From the NCBI GenBank assembly GCA_900548545.1, contig URKX01000023.1:1-37088 (forward strand): a stretch of DNA of 37,088 nucleotides. Direction: 5' to 3'. Below are positions 22,214 to 30,959 of the stretch, one piece after another. The position numbers and the translations under genes are program-made. Within the stretch, counting starts at the first letter, position 1. Every line of letters begins with the position of its first letter. This DNA comes from an uncultured Oscillospiraceae bacterium (GTDB lineage Bacteria; Bacillota; Clostridia; Oscillospirales; Acutalibacteraceae). Under the pieces are notes generated by a model, which worked only from the letters and a program-made list of their open reading frames with translations, had not been told where the DNA came from and made no database searches.

Positions 22214-23281
22214 ATGTATACGGTTGTAATCATCGACGACGAGCCATGGGCATTGCAGGGACTGGCAGAGATTATTGACTGGAGCAGCCACGGTTTTTCA
22301 ATTATAGGCCAGTTTACAGATCCGGATGAGGCTTTTGAATTCCTGTGCGAAAAAGAGCCTGATGTGGTGTTTACAGATATTCGGATGCCCGGCCTTTCCG
22401 GACTGGATCTCATAGAAATGTCTCATAGGGAGGGACTAAATTACGAGTTTGTGCTCATAAGCTCGTATGAGGATTTCGATGCGGCACAAAAAGGGATTCG
22501 TCTGCGAGTGTGGGGATATGTTTTAAAGCCTTACAATGTGGAAGAGATCCATAATACCATTCAGATGCTGCTGCATCATTTGGGTGAGAGGAATAATCTC
22601 GTCAGTGTGGAATGGGACGATTCCCCGGAAGAAATCTTGCGCAAAGCGAAGCCGCTTCAAAATGAGATGGAGAACAGTCAAACGAAGTCCGTAGTCCTTT
22701 GCTCTTGCCTATGTGAAGAGCCAGAGACGACGAAAGAAGAAAAGTGGATCCCTTTTTTTGTCAAAGGCGTTGGGGGAGCATATCTGAGAATATCTGCCGA
22801 AGCCCGAATGGCTTGGTTCAACGCGCCTCAGGAGGATAATCGAAAGTGGGGGATTAGCCGGGAGCACAAGGGAGCAGGATTAACCGATTTACCTCAAATG
22901 CTCCAAGAAGCCTGGTACTCATTGTGGGGGGATTTTTCTTATTCTAGCAAACAAAATGTGGGGGAAATTCAGTTCTATCTCTGCGAAAATATGAGAGAAG
23001 AGCTTTCACTTGGGTCTGTGGCGGAAAAGTTTCATTTTTCCGAACCGTATTTCTGCGCTCTGTTTAAAAAGGGGACTGGTATGTCAGTGATTCATTTTGT
23101 TCAACATATGCGCATCCATTATGGAGCTTACCTTATTCGGAGCAGCGAGAAAAAGTTTCAGGAGGTCGCGGAAGAAGTAGGGTTTGGAAATTACAGCTAT
23201 TTTGGGAAACTGTTTAAACGATACATTGGCCAAACCCCCGAAGCCTACCGGGAAGGCTCCGAAGGTAGTTTAGGGACATAA
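22214..23281 (+). CDS. YesN-type response regulator (receiver + AraC HTH)
   Basis: Protein of 355 residues. Receiver domain at residues 1-120 with IIDDEPWALQGL, phospho-acceptor Asp55 in VVFTDIRMPG, and the lysine of YVLKPYN. A short middle region follows, then an AraC-type DNA-binding domain at about 250-350 (LGSVAEKFHFSEPYFCALFK; VGFGNYSYFGKLFKRYIGQT). YesN regulators typically activate neighbouring CUT1 transporters and glycosidases for pectin-type oligosaccharides. The cognate kinase is encoded convergently: the 3' ends overlap by 37 bp rather than lying in one operon. It is shorter than many YesN proteins because the central region is reduced. Confidence 0.93.
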   Translation: MYTVVIIDDEPWALQGLAEIIDWSSHGFSIIGQFTDPDEAFEFLCEKEPDVVFTDIRMPGLSGLDLIEMSHREGLNYEFVLISSYEDFDAAQKGIRLRVWGYVLKPYNVEEIHNTIQMLLHHLGERNNLVSVEWDDSPEEILRKAKPLQNEMENSQTKSVVLCSCLCEEPETTKEEKWIPFFVKGVGGAYLRISAEARMAWFNAPQEDNRKWGISREHKGAGLTDLPQMLQEAWYSLWGDFSYSSKQNVGEIQFYLCENMREELSLGSVAEKFHFSEPYFCALFKKGTGMSVIHFVQHMRIHYGAYLIRSSEKKFQEVAEEVGFGNYSYFGKLFKRYIGQTPEAYREGSEGSLGT

Positions 23282-25005
23282 AGAGAAATGGCGGTGTAAT
23301 GGTTTTCCTGGGAAGACAAAGAAAAACGGAAGTCTTCCCCATAAAATAAACGCAGGCGGTGTAGTACATTGTCAAGACCGATGTGATCACTATGAAGAGC
23401 TCCTCCTTCCTGGAAACAGCACTGCTTTAGATCTTGGAGTTTTTCTGAGGGGATTCCTACTCCGTTATCCACAATCGTAAGGCAGAGCGTACCGTCTTCT
23501 TTATTTACCGAGCCCCGTATAAGAAGAATACATGGCTTTCTTTTTCTTCCGAAACCATGGGTGATGGAATTTTCAACCATAGGCTGTAAAACCATGGAAA
23601 GAAGCGGGTGGTGTAGTGCTTCCGAAGATACCTCTACTCGCAGCTCATAGCGTTGAGGGGAGCGCATATCCATCACGTTGAAATAATGCTGCACGTGGTC
23701 CAGTTCTTCTTTTAAGGACACCACGAGGCTGCTCCGGAGGCTGTACCGAAAAAGACTGGCCAAGGAGGTGAGCATATTCTCCAGGATGGGGACTTGATAA
23801 TGATGGGCCATACTCCGCATACTCTCCAAAGTATTAAAAAGAAAATGGGGGCTAATCTGGTTTTTGTACGCGTTTAGCTTTGCTTGCTTATGAGCAAGCA
23901 TGGTTTGATACAGTGTGTGGGACATTTCCAGCTGCCGGCGGTTGGAAGTTTCCAATACATCCAACGTTCGGTTGACAATTTCTGCCACATACCGTAGGTC
24001 ACTGAGTTTGGGCAGGGTCAGTGCTTTTTTCACACCCGCTTGAATGTCCTGCATATCAGTGACCATCTGCCTTACTGGTACGGAAATATGGTGGAGAATA
24101 AACCAAGTGGAAAAAATGAGACAAGCGCATGTGACTAAGAGGACGGCAGTGCCGACGTTTCGCACCATGACGCTGTTTTGCAAAAGATCGGCCGTAGGGA
24201 TCAGGTTCACTATAGACATATCTAGGCTTTCCAGTATCGCCGTATGGCAGGTGAATTCAACACCACCCAGCCGGAATTTGCCTTGGTTTCCTTTCTGCAA
24301 AGCAACCATTTCTGCCGGAGACACTTCCTTGCTGGTGTACACTACATCATCGCGGTAAAGGATTGCCTTGACTTCCCTCTCATAGTTCCCCGAGGACAGA
24401 CCGGCTAAGACGTTGATGTCGATTAGTGCCATCCCAAACGCGTATTCATTGGAAACATAGCCTGAAAGCAGTGTGTTATGCACCTGGAAACAATAAACCA
24501 GTTGAGGAAGTTGATTAGAATCATCTCCGGGAGGGATGGTGAGGAAGAAAGAATCATGGGTCATATTCTGATTTTCCTGGATGATTTTTTCTGCGAACTG
24601 CTGATAGCGGCATTTTCCAGTGGTACCGGAATAAAAGGTGTGGCCGTAGGGACTGGTGATGATGACTTCGGTGATCATGGGGGAGGCCATTTTCAAGTAA
24701 TTCAAAAGTTGGTTGCAGCCGGAGATGTTGCTAAGGTAAACAAGAGGATCTTTACTGAAAAGAATTTCCTGCATATTAGAGAAATAGGAGAGCTGGATAG
24801 CGCTTTCCTCTACACTGTGAAATTGGGCGTCCAGCTGTGTTTCAATACTTTCGGAAAAAGTTTGAAAAGAGCTTTCAAACTGATCTTGGGAAAAAGTATA
24901 AATGAACAGATAGCATAGTATGGAAATGATAAATAAGAAGAAAAGCATTATGGCGAGGCTGATTTGCAAAAGACGTTTGATGGAAAGCGAACATTTAACA
25001 GCCAT
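23245..25005 (-). CDS. YesM-type sensor histidine kinase
   Basis: Membrane kinase of 586 residues. The first membrane segment is at about 10-35 (ISLAIMLFFLFIISILCYLF), then an extracytoplasmic sensor of about 230 residues, a second segment near 285 (VGTAVLLVTCACLIFSTWFI), a HAMP-like linker and the kinase core. Phospho-acceptor His387 lies in NQISPHFLFNTLESM; VENSITHGF is the N box and DNGVGIPSEKL the G1 box. It would sense an extracellular glycan-derived signal and phosphorylate the adjacent YesN regulator. ATG 25005 has AAGGAG 7-8 nt upstream, better than the ATG at 25023. It is divergent from the ABC permease gene, whose promoter region it shares. Confidence 0.93.
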   Translation of the reverse strand: MAVKCSLSIKRLLQISLAIMLFFLFIISILCYLFIYTFSQDQFESSFQTFSESIETQLDAQFHSVEESAIQLSYFSNMQEILFSKDPLVYLSNISGCNQLLNYLKMASPMITEVIITSPYGHTFYSGTTGKCRYQQFAEKIIQENQNMTHDSFFLTIPPGDDSNQLPQLVYCFQVHNTLLSGYVSNEYAFGMALIDINVLAGLSSGNYEREVKAILYRDDVVYTSKEVSPAEMVALQKGNQGKFRLGGVEFTCHTAILESLDMSIVNLIPTADLLQNSVMVRNVGTAVLLVTCACLIFSTWFILHHISVPVRQMVTDMQDIQAGVKKALTLPKLSDLRYVAEIVNRTLDVLETSNRRQLEMSHTLYQTMLAHKQAKLNAYKNQISPHFLFNTLESMRSMAHHYQVPILENMLTSLASLFRYSLRSSLVVSLKEELDHVQHYFNVMDMRSPQRYELRVEVSSEALHHPLLSMVLQPMVENSITHGFGRKRKPCILLIRGSVNKEDGTLCLTIVDNGVGIPSEKLQDLKQCCFQEGGALHSDHIGLDNVLHRLRLFYGEDFRFSLSSQENHYTAISLYVPKLPSEPSR

Positions 25006-25317
25006 GGGAAGTCTCCTTTGCATGAGAGAAAAGAATCCTTTTAAGTATATATTTCTCCTAGGGGAAAGTAAAGAAATAGATTTATGCTTTATTAACAGAA
25101 TAAAGACATAACTGTCGTACAGAAAGGAAACTGTCAAAAAATCTAGATTTATCTTTAAAACGAGCAAGTTTTTAGGAAAATATTAATTTTGTGAGAGAAG
25201 TGCAAAAAGTTGTTTCTGTGCAAATCAAAGACCTCTCGATATAATATAAGCATAGATTTCTGAGGTTTCCGTGAGGGAATTTTCAGCAAATATCCTAAAA
25301 CGAGAGGGCGGAGGAAC
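25006..25317. promoter_or_regulatory. Divergent control region of kinase and ABC operon
   Basis: AT-rich, no gene seen. For the ABC operon TATAAT lies at 25240-25245 with a poor -35 (TGTGCA, 25217-25222). Upstream, the stretch at 25169-25195 (TTTTTAGGAAAA, then TATTAATTTTGTGAG) is a candidate YesN site. GGAGG at 25310-25314 is only 3 nt from GTG 25318, an unusually tight spacing. Confidence 0.45.
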
Positions 25318-26253
25318 GTGAGCAAAAAGGAAGGAACAATAAAACAAAAGTCTCTCTGGCAAGAGATCTGGAAGAACAAAGCAATTTATCTTATCATGCT
25401 ACCGGGTATTGTGTGGTTTATTATTTTTGCCTACGGGCCTATGTCCGGCCTGCAGCTTGCTTTTAAAACGTACAGCATGAAGGCAGGAATTTGGGGGAGC
25501 CCTTGGTGCGGACTGGAGAATTTCCAATATGTGTTCCGAGACCCCTCTTTTTTAAAATCCGTGGGGACAACTTTATGGATTAACGCTGGGCGCTTGATCT
25601 TTCAGTTCCCCATCCCCATTATCCTGGCGTTGCTGATGAACGAGCTGAAAATGAAGCGGTACAAAAAAGTTGTGCAGACAGTTCTGACGTTTCCGCAATT
25701 TTTGTCCTGGGTCATTGTGGCAAGCATCGTCATCAATATCCTCTCCTATGATGGTTTGGTGAACAGTTTGATCCTTTCTTTTGGGGGGGAGACAGTAAAC
25801 TTTACGGGAAATGCCAACCTGTTCCAACCGCTGCTGTATATTACAGAAAATTGGAAATCAGCTGGATGGAGCGCCATTATTTATATGGCCGCCATTTCTG
25901 GGATTGACATGGATCAATATGAAGCAGCGGATCTAGATGGGGCCTCCCGGGTGCAAAAGATTTTCCGTATCACCCTCCCCAACATTTTGCCCACTATTTC
26001 AGTGATGTTTGTGTTGCAGATGGGTAACATGATGTCCGGTGGCTTCGACCAGATCTTCAACCTGTCCAATCCTGCGGTGAAAGATGTATCGGAAATCTTG
26101 GATATGTACATCTACAACATTTCGTTCGGATCCACTCCTGATTTTGGGTTTTCCACTGCGGTCAGCTTTTTCCGTTCTGTGGTTAACTGCGTATTTTTGA
26201 TAGCTGCCGACAGAGGCGCGAAAGCACTAGGCGGAAGCGGCTTGTTCGGTTAA
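25318..26253 (+). CDS. CUT1 ABC sugar transporter permease 1 (LplB/YteP type)
   Basis: Inner-membrane permease of 311 residues with six hydrophobic segments and a short basic N-terminal tail. LPGIVWFIIFAYGPMSGLQL is typical of the LplB/YteP group, and the coupling EAA loop reads EAADLDGASRVQKIFRITLP. It pairs with the next gene to form the channel for oligosaccharides delivered by the binding lipoprotein downstream. No ATPase is encoded; such transporters usually borrow a shared MsmX-type ATPase. Start at GTG 25318. Its stop overlaps the ribosome site of permease 2. Confidence 0.95.
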   Translation: MSKKEGTIKQKSLWQEIWKNKAIYLIMLPGIVWFIIFAYGPMSGLQLAFKTYSMKAGIWGSPWCGLENFQYVFRDPSFLKSVGTTLWINAGRLIFQFPIPIILALLMNELKMKRYKKVVQTVLTFPQFLSWVIVASIVINILSYDGLVNSLILSFGGETVNFTGNANLFQPLLYITENWKSAGWSAIIYMAAISGIDMDQYEAADLDGASRVQKIFRITLPNILPTISVMFVLQMGNMMSGGFDQIFNLSNPAVKDVSEILDMYIYNISFGSTPDFGFSTAVSFFRSVVNCVFLIAADRGAKALGGSGLFG

Positions 26254-26267
26254 AGGAGGTAATGGCT

Positions 26268-27158
26268 ATGGAAAAACAGAAAATGATTCGCAAGTGGCGG
26301 TTTGATGCTGTGGATATTTTTGTTGTCATCTTGCTGACTTTTTGGATGTTTTTAATCATCATTCCATTTGTCAATGCGATTTCCATTTCCTTTGCTACAC
26401 AGAAGGAATATGTGGACAACCCTTTGATGCTCTTTCCGTCCCAGCCTACGTTGCAAAGCTACGAAATGCTTTTCAACGATTACCGTATCTGGACGGGATT
26501 CCGCACTTCTTTTTTGCTGGTGCTGGTGGGAGTTCCGCTAAATATGCTTTTGACTACAGTGCTGGCGTATGGCACCAGCCGGGGAGATTATCCGGGGAAA
26601 AGAATTATAATTGGGGGCATCCTTTTTACCATGCTCTTTAACGGAGGCATCATTCCCCTGTACTTGCAAATGAAGGAGCTAGGTTTGACCAACACGATTT
26701 GGTCGGTAGTCCTAGCCGGGACGGTGAATGTGTTCTATTTTGTGATTATGCGAAATTACTTCCAGTCCCTGCCGGAGTCGCTGATTGAGTCGGCACGCTT
26801 GGACGGGGCAGGGGAGGGGAGAATCCTGTTCCACATCATCCTTCCCTTGTCAAAGCCAATTATCGCGACCTTGACACTGTTTTATTTGGTTGACCGCTGG
26901 AATGAATGGTACAATGCGCTAATTTTTATTCGGGATACAGAAATGCAACCATTGCAGCTGGTGTTGCGCTCCATTGTGATGGAATCCAGTATTGTCAATA
27001 ACGTGACAAGCGCTGCGGCTATGGAACAGATGAAGAATTTTGACATGGGTGTGAAAATGGCAGCTGTTATTGTGACAATCCTTCCTGTTATGTGTGTGTA
27101 TCCCTTCCTGCAAAAGCATTTCGCTCAAGGCGTAATGGTGGGAGCGGTGAAGGCTTGA
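26268..27158 (+). CDS. CUT1 ABC sugar transporter permease 2 (LplC/YtcP type)
   Basis: Inner-membrane permease of 296 residues with six hydrophobic segments. The EAA loop ESARLDGAGEGRILFHIILP and the block NEWYNALIFIRDTEMQPLQL are typical of LplC/YtcP. ATG 26268 is preferred to ATG 26262 because AAAGGAGG (26252-26259) lies 8 nt before it rather than 2. The close linkage to permease 1 indicates a single operon continuing to the binding protein. Confidence 0.95.
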   Translation: MEKQKMIRKWRFDAVDIFVVILLTFWMFLIIIPFVNAISISFATQKEYVDNPLMLFPSQPTLQSYEMLFNDYRIWTGFRTSFLLVLVGVPLNMLLTTVLAYGTSRGDYPGKRIIIGGILFTMLFNGGIIPLYLQMKELGLTNTIWSVVLAGTVNVFYFVIMRNYFQSLPESLIESARLDGAGEGRILFHIILPLSKPIIATLTLFYLVDRWNEWYNALIFIRDTEMQPLQLVLRSIVMESSIVNNVTSAAAMEQMKNFDMGVKMAAVIVTILPVMCVYPFLQKHFAQGVMVGAVKA

Positions 27159-27250
27159 AAATACATTATGTGTAAGGATAAGGAGGGATAGCTAATTTAT
27201 TAAAAACCGATTGGAGAAGCAAGGAGAATAAAAAAGAAAGGATGAAAGAA

Positions 27251-28915
27251 ATGAAAAAAAGCAAAAAGCTGATGGCGGCGTTGTTAGCGGCTGTTATGGT
27301 ACTGACCACAGCGGCCTGCGGCGGAGACGCCAACCAGAGCAGTTCTTCCCAGCAGAGCGCGGCGGAAGGTTCCAGCACGGCGGAAGTGTCTGATACCGGA
27401 GCCCAAGAGAGCGGGTATGATACTCATGTGGACCTTTCTTGGTACAAAGAGGGTATTACCGGCCATGAGATCAACTACGACGGAGACGCATTCGGCCAAT
27501 TCTGGCAGGACAAGTTCAATGTAACATTTGACCTGACTGCTGCTACCATGGATGATTCCGATTGGAATGAACGTCTGCGTATTTGGATCAACTCTGGAGA
27601 TATGCCTGATGTAGCCCATTGGGGTTTCAATTATGGTGAGTTGGCTGATTACGCTGCCCAGGATGCTGTTTACCGTTTCCCGGACGATTGGAAGGAGCGT
27701 TGGCCCAACGTGGCAAAGACGCAGTCCTTTGTTCCCGGTGCGGCTGTAGCGGAGGAAAACCTGGGAGGCACTTACGTACTGTTCCGTACGATTTTTGCCA
27801 ATCACCGGCCTTCTGAGCGGTTGAGTTACCATGCTCTTTTGTATATGCGGAAAGATTGGATGGAAGCCTGCGGCGTAGAGATCAAGGATACATACAGCCC
27901 CTCTGAGTTGGAAGAGATCGCCGCGAAGTTCAAGGAGATGGATCCGGGTAATGTGGGAAGTCAGTTGGTACCTATCAGTATCCGAACTTATGATGTTCCT
28001 AAGATTTACCCCGGCACAGTTTTCCCGGAATCTATCAATCTTGGTGATGGTTACTACCAGGATGAAAACGGCCAGTTCCAGTGGGCTCCAGCGGATGAGC
28101 GTACGCTGGAAGGCTTGAAAAAATACCAGAACCTCTATACTAGTGGCTTGTTAGATCCTGAATTCTACACCTTGACCCGGTATGAAGGCACGGAAAAGTT
28201 CTATATTGGGGGTACAGCGGGCATTGTTTTGGATGACGGTATGGGTTACATGATCCAAAGCCGGATGGAAAATGGACTGCAGAAAAATTTGGGATTGAAT
28301 CCTGATGAGGCCTTGCATATCGCCCAGCTGGTAGGTGAAGATGGAAAGTACTACTATCGTGAGGACATGAACTTTTATGGTTCTATCATCTTCTCCCCGG
28401 ATATCACTGATGAAGAGTTTGAGAGAGCCATGGATATCCTGGATTTCTGCTCTACAGAGGAAGGCCAGGAGATTATCAACATGGGATTTGAAGGGGAAGA
28501 CTGGGAAGTGGATGAGAATGGCGAGTATGTAAGCCTTTTACCCAATGAGATCACTGGAAATGCAAGTTCGATTTTGGGTAGCAAATATCCTTCCGCAGAT
28601 GTGTTCTTTGGAGGCATCATCCTGGGTGATGACTTCCAGTTTGTGACTCCCAACTATACTAAGGAAACCCGTGATACCATTTCTCACTTCTATCAGCTGC
28701 GGGACGAGATCAGTGATGAAACCACATTGTTACCCAGAGAGTACGATTACGAATTTTACAGTTCTCGCGCTAAAACCCAGGCCAATATGGATCTGTCTGA
28801 AGAATACGCTCAGCTGATCCTGAAAGACGGGGATCTGGAGACCAATTGGCGCAATTGGGTAAATGAGAAAATGCAGCTGGTCCAGCCGCTGCTGGATGAA
28901 TTGAACCAGCAATAA
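27251..28915 (+). CDS. Extracellular solute-binding lipoprotein of the CUT1 transporter
   Basis: Lipoprotein of 554 residues. The signal peptide (KKSKKLMAALLAAVMVL) ends in TTAAC with lipid-anchoring Cys23, followed by a Ser/Gln-rich linker to about residue 50 and a large binding domain of the LplA/YtcQ group (size about 500-560 residues). It captures oligosaccharides, possibly uronate-containing, for the two permeases upstream. ATG 27251 follows AAAGGA (27237-27242) by 8 nt; ATG 27242 overlaps that site. A strong terminator follows, so this gene closes the transporter operon. An additional unused AAGGAGGGAT lies at about 27180 in the 92-bp gap. Confidence 0.94.
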   Translation: MKKSKKLMAALLAAVMVLTTAACGGDANQSSSSQQSAAEGSSTAEVSDTGAQESGYDTHVDLSWYKEGITGHEINYDGDAFGQFWQDKFNVTFDLTAATMDDSDWNERLRIWINSGDMPDVAHWGFNYGELADYAAQDAVYRFPDDWKERWPNVAKTQSFVPGAAVAEENLGGTYVLFRTIFANHRPSERLSYHALLYMRKDWMEACGVEIKDTYSPSELEEIAAKFKEMDPGNVGSQLVPISIRTYDVPKIYPGTVFPESINLGDGYYQDENGQFQWAPADERTLEGLKKYQNLYTSGLLDPEFYTLTRYEGTEKFYIGGTAGIVLDDGMGYMIQSRMENGLQKNLGLNPDEALHIAQLVGEDGKYYYREDMNFYGSIIFSPDITDEEFERAMDILDFCSTEEGQEIINMGFEGEDWEVDENGEYVSLLPNEITGNASSILGSKYPSADVFFGGIILGDDFQFVTPNYTKETRDTISHFYQLRDEISDETTLLPREYDYEFYSSRAKTQANMDLSEEYAQLILKDGDLETNWRNWVNEKMQLVQPLLDELNQQ

Positions 28916-28963
28916 AGGTCCTCTTTCTTGAAGAAAAATGGGATAATAAAGTACTGATAAGAC

Positions 28964-29003
28964 GGAAGCCTGCCCTGTCTGTGTGGGCAGGCTTCCATAT
29001 TTT
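28964..29003 (+). terminator. Terminator after the binding protein
   Basis: Perfect 12-bp stem GGAAGCCTGCCC/GGGCAGGCTTCC (28964-28975 with 28985-28996) followed by ATATTTTG. Partial read-through would be the simplest way to transcribe the next operon, since no clear promoter is visible before 29036. Confidence 0.75.
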
Positions 29004-29035
29004 GTGAATGTCAAGCGAAGGGTGGGAAAAGGATT

Positions 29036-30070
29036 TTGGAGTATGAACTATATACAGGGAGATATACAGGAGGCCCCTCAGGGGACGGGGTATGTTCCTG
29101 GACTTTTGATGGGGAAGTCCTCCGGCAGGGAAGAAAGTATGGGGAGTTAACAGATCCTTCCTATGTCCTGCCTCAGGGAGATCGTTTATATGTGGTGGAA
29201 GAACTCCCTGATAAAGCGACTGTGGCCTGTTTTTCCTTGGATGAGAAAGATGGATCGAGTGTTTTGTGGCATAAGGAGGTTCCGGGAGCCGGTTTATGCC
29301 ACGGGGTGATCGCCGGGGACAGCCTGTATGTTTCCGGGTATGCTGGAGGGACGCTTACAGGACTGGACGCCGCTTCGGGAGCAGTTACATTTTATAAAGA
29401 GTTTTCGGGGAATGGTCCTAACGCCTTGCGGCAGGAAAAGGCCCACATCCATTCCGCTCAGCCCTCTCCGGACGGTTCCCGTCTTTTGACGGCAGATTTG
29501 GGCACTGACCGGCTTTACCAGTTTGTGATAAATTCCCAAACTGGGCTAACGCCTGACAAGAACCAACCGTGGTTTCAAGTAGGACCGGGACGGGGGCCAC
29601 GGCATTTTGCGTTTCATCCAAATGGCAAATGGTTGTATCTGGTGACGGAATTGGACCGTTCCCTCTTGGTATTCCGATATCAGGACGATCGGCTGGATCA
29701 GGTGGGAGAATATTCGCTGCGGGGAAATTACGATCCTGACAGTTCCTTAGCAGCAGATATCCATGTTTCTCCGGATGGAAAGTTCCTGTATGTTTCTGTT
29801 CGCGGACCGGGATGTTTACAAGAATTCGAGATCCAAGGGGAGGGTGGAGTGTTATATCCCTTAGGAAGGTTTTCCACTGGTGGCTGGTGTCCCCGGAGTT
29901 TCCATATCAGCCCTGATGGACGCTACGTGGCGGTGGCTAATCAGGAGCCAGGAACGCTGGAGGTGTTCCCCAGGGAAGAGAAGAGCGGACGGCTGGGAAG
30001 GCCGCTGTGCAGTGTGGATGTTCCCCGCGTGTCCTGCGTGAAATGGAGAGAGGTCCTTTCAGTGATGTAA
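29036..30070 (+). CDS. YbhE-type lactonase (6-phosphogluconolactonase-like beta-propeller)
   Basis: Soluble seven-bladed beta-propeller of 344 residues of the lactonase family PF10282-type. Typical blocks are ALRQEKAHIHSAQPSPDGSR, GPRHFAFHPNGKWLYLVTEL, and a late blade with PRSFHISPDGRYVAVANQ. The family hydrolyses sugar lactones such as 6-phosphogluconolactone, and some members act on unphosphorylated lactones. The start is TTG 29036 with AAAAGGA very close upstream; no better start is seen. Followed 19 bp later by an SDR dehydrogenase and then a sugar-acid dehydratase-like gene, which suggests it hydrolyses the lactone made by the SDR enzyme. Confidence 0.85.
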   Translation: MEYELYTGRYTGGPSGDGVCSWTFDGEVLRQGRKYGELTDPSYVLPQGDRLYVVEELPDKATVACFSLDEKDGSSVLWHKEVPGAGLCHGVIAGDSLYVSGYAGGTLTGLDAASGAVTFYKEFSGNGPNALRQEKAHIHSAQPSPDGSRLLTADLGTDRLYQFVINSQTGLTPDKNQPWFQVGPGRGPRHFAFHPNGKWLYLVTELDRSLLVFRYQDDRLDQVGEYSLRGNYDPDSSLAADIHVSPDGKFLYVSVRGPGCLQEFEIQGEGGVLYPLGRFSTGGWCPRSFHISPDGRYVAVANQEPGTLEVFPREEKSGRLGRPLCSVDVPRVSCVKWREVLSVM

Positions 30071-30089
30071 CGGATAGGAGGAGTACTAT

Positions 30090-30941
30090 ATGGAAAGAAA
30101 AAAAGCGGTGGTGACAGGAGCCAGCCGGGGCATTGGGAAAGGGATCGCCCGGTGTTTGGCCAGAGAGGGATATGACCTGGCAATCTCCTACGCCACTAAG
30201 CAGGTGGAAGCCCAGGAGCTGGCTAGCGAACTCCAGGAGAAGTACGGTGGGAAATGTTTTTGTTTCCAGGCTTCCCTGGAGCAGGAAGGCGCCGGGGTGG
30301 AACTATTGGAGAAAAGTGTTGAAGCATTGGGCGGGTTGGATCTACTGGTGAATAATGCTGGGGTGACCAAGTTTGAGAATATTCTGGATTTGACGCCTAA
30401 AATTTTCGATCTGCTGTTTCATCTGGATTTCAAAAATTATATAATGATGATGCAGGCAGCGGCACGCTATATGGTAAAGAATAAGGTACGGGGGAACTTA
30501 ATTAACATCACTTCGTCCCGGGGTGAACGTGCCTACGCGGGGGATTTTCTTTACGGGGGGCTGAAAGCCGGGCTCAACCGGGCAATCCAGTCCATCGCTC
30601 TGGATTTGGCGCCTTACGGCATCAGGGTCAACAATGTGGCCCCCGGGGCCATCCGGGTCCGAGACAAGCAGGAATTGGCAGCTCAGAAAAGAACCGATTT
30701 TTGGGACGATCTGGGAAAGAAGATCCCGCTGGAGCGTTGTGGTGTTCCTGAGGATATTGGAGAGGCCGTGACCTTTTTGGCTTCGGAGAAAGCATCCTAT
30801 ATTACCGGCGCTACTCTGAGGATCGATGGAGGTCTAATCCTTCCCGGTATGCCGGAACACGTTGTACCCGGGGAAGATTCCAATGGATGGAGCAAAGCCC
30901 ATTCTCAGTTCGCAGAAGAAGTGCTTGGAAAAACAGTTTGA
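30090..30941 (+). CDS. SDR-family dehydrogenase (sugar 1-dehydrogenase-like)
   Basis: Classical short-chain dehydrogenase of 283 residues. Cofactor motif VTGASRGIGKGIAR near residues 8-21, LLVNNAGVT, catalytic Ser142/143 (NITSSRG), Tyr155 and Lys159 (LYGGLKAG). Family roles include glucose or other aldose 1-dehydrogenases and FabG-like reductases. Here the flanking lactonase and dehydratase point to oxidation of an aldose to its lactone, which is inference. The C-terminal 30 residues after GGLILPGMPE extend beyond the usual SDR end. AGGAGG precedes the ATG; the gap to the next gene is 18 bp. Confidence 0.9.
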   Translation: MERKKAVVTGASRGIGKGIARCLAREGYDLAISYATKQVEAQELASELQEKYGGKCFCFQASLEQEGAGVELLEKSVEALGGLDLLVNNAGVTKFENILDLTPKIFDLLFHLDFKNYIMMMQAAARYMVKNKVRGNLINITSSRGERAYAGDFLYGGLKAGLNRAIQSIALDLAPYGIRVNNVAPGAIRVRDKQELAAQKRTDFWDDLGKKIPLERCGVPEDIGEAVTFLASEKASYITGATLRIDGGLILPGMPEHVVPGEDSNGWSKAHSQFAEEVLGKTV

Positions 30942-30959
30942 GAGAGGAGTTCATCTGGT

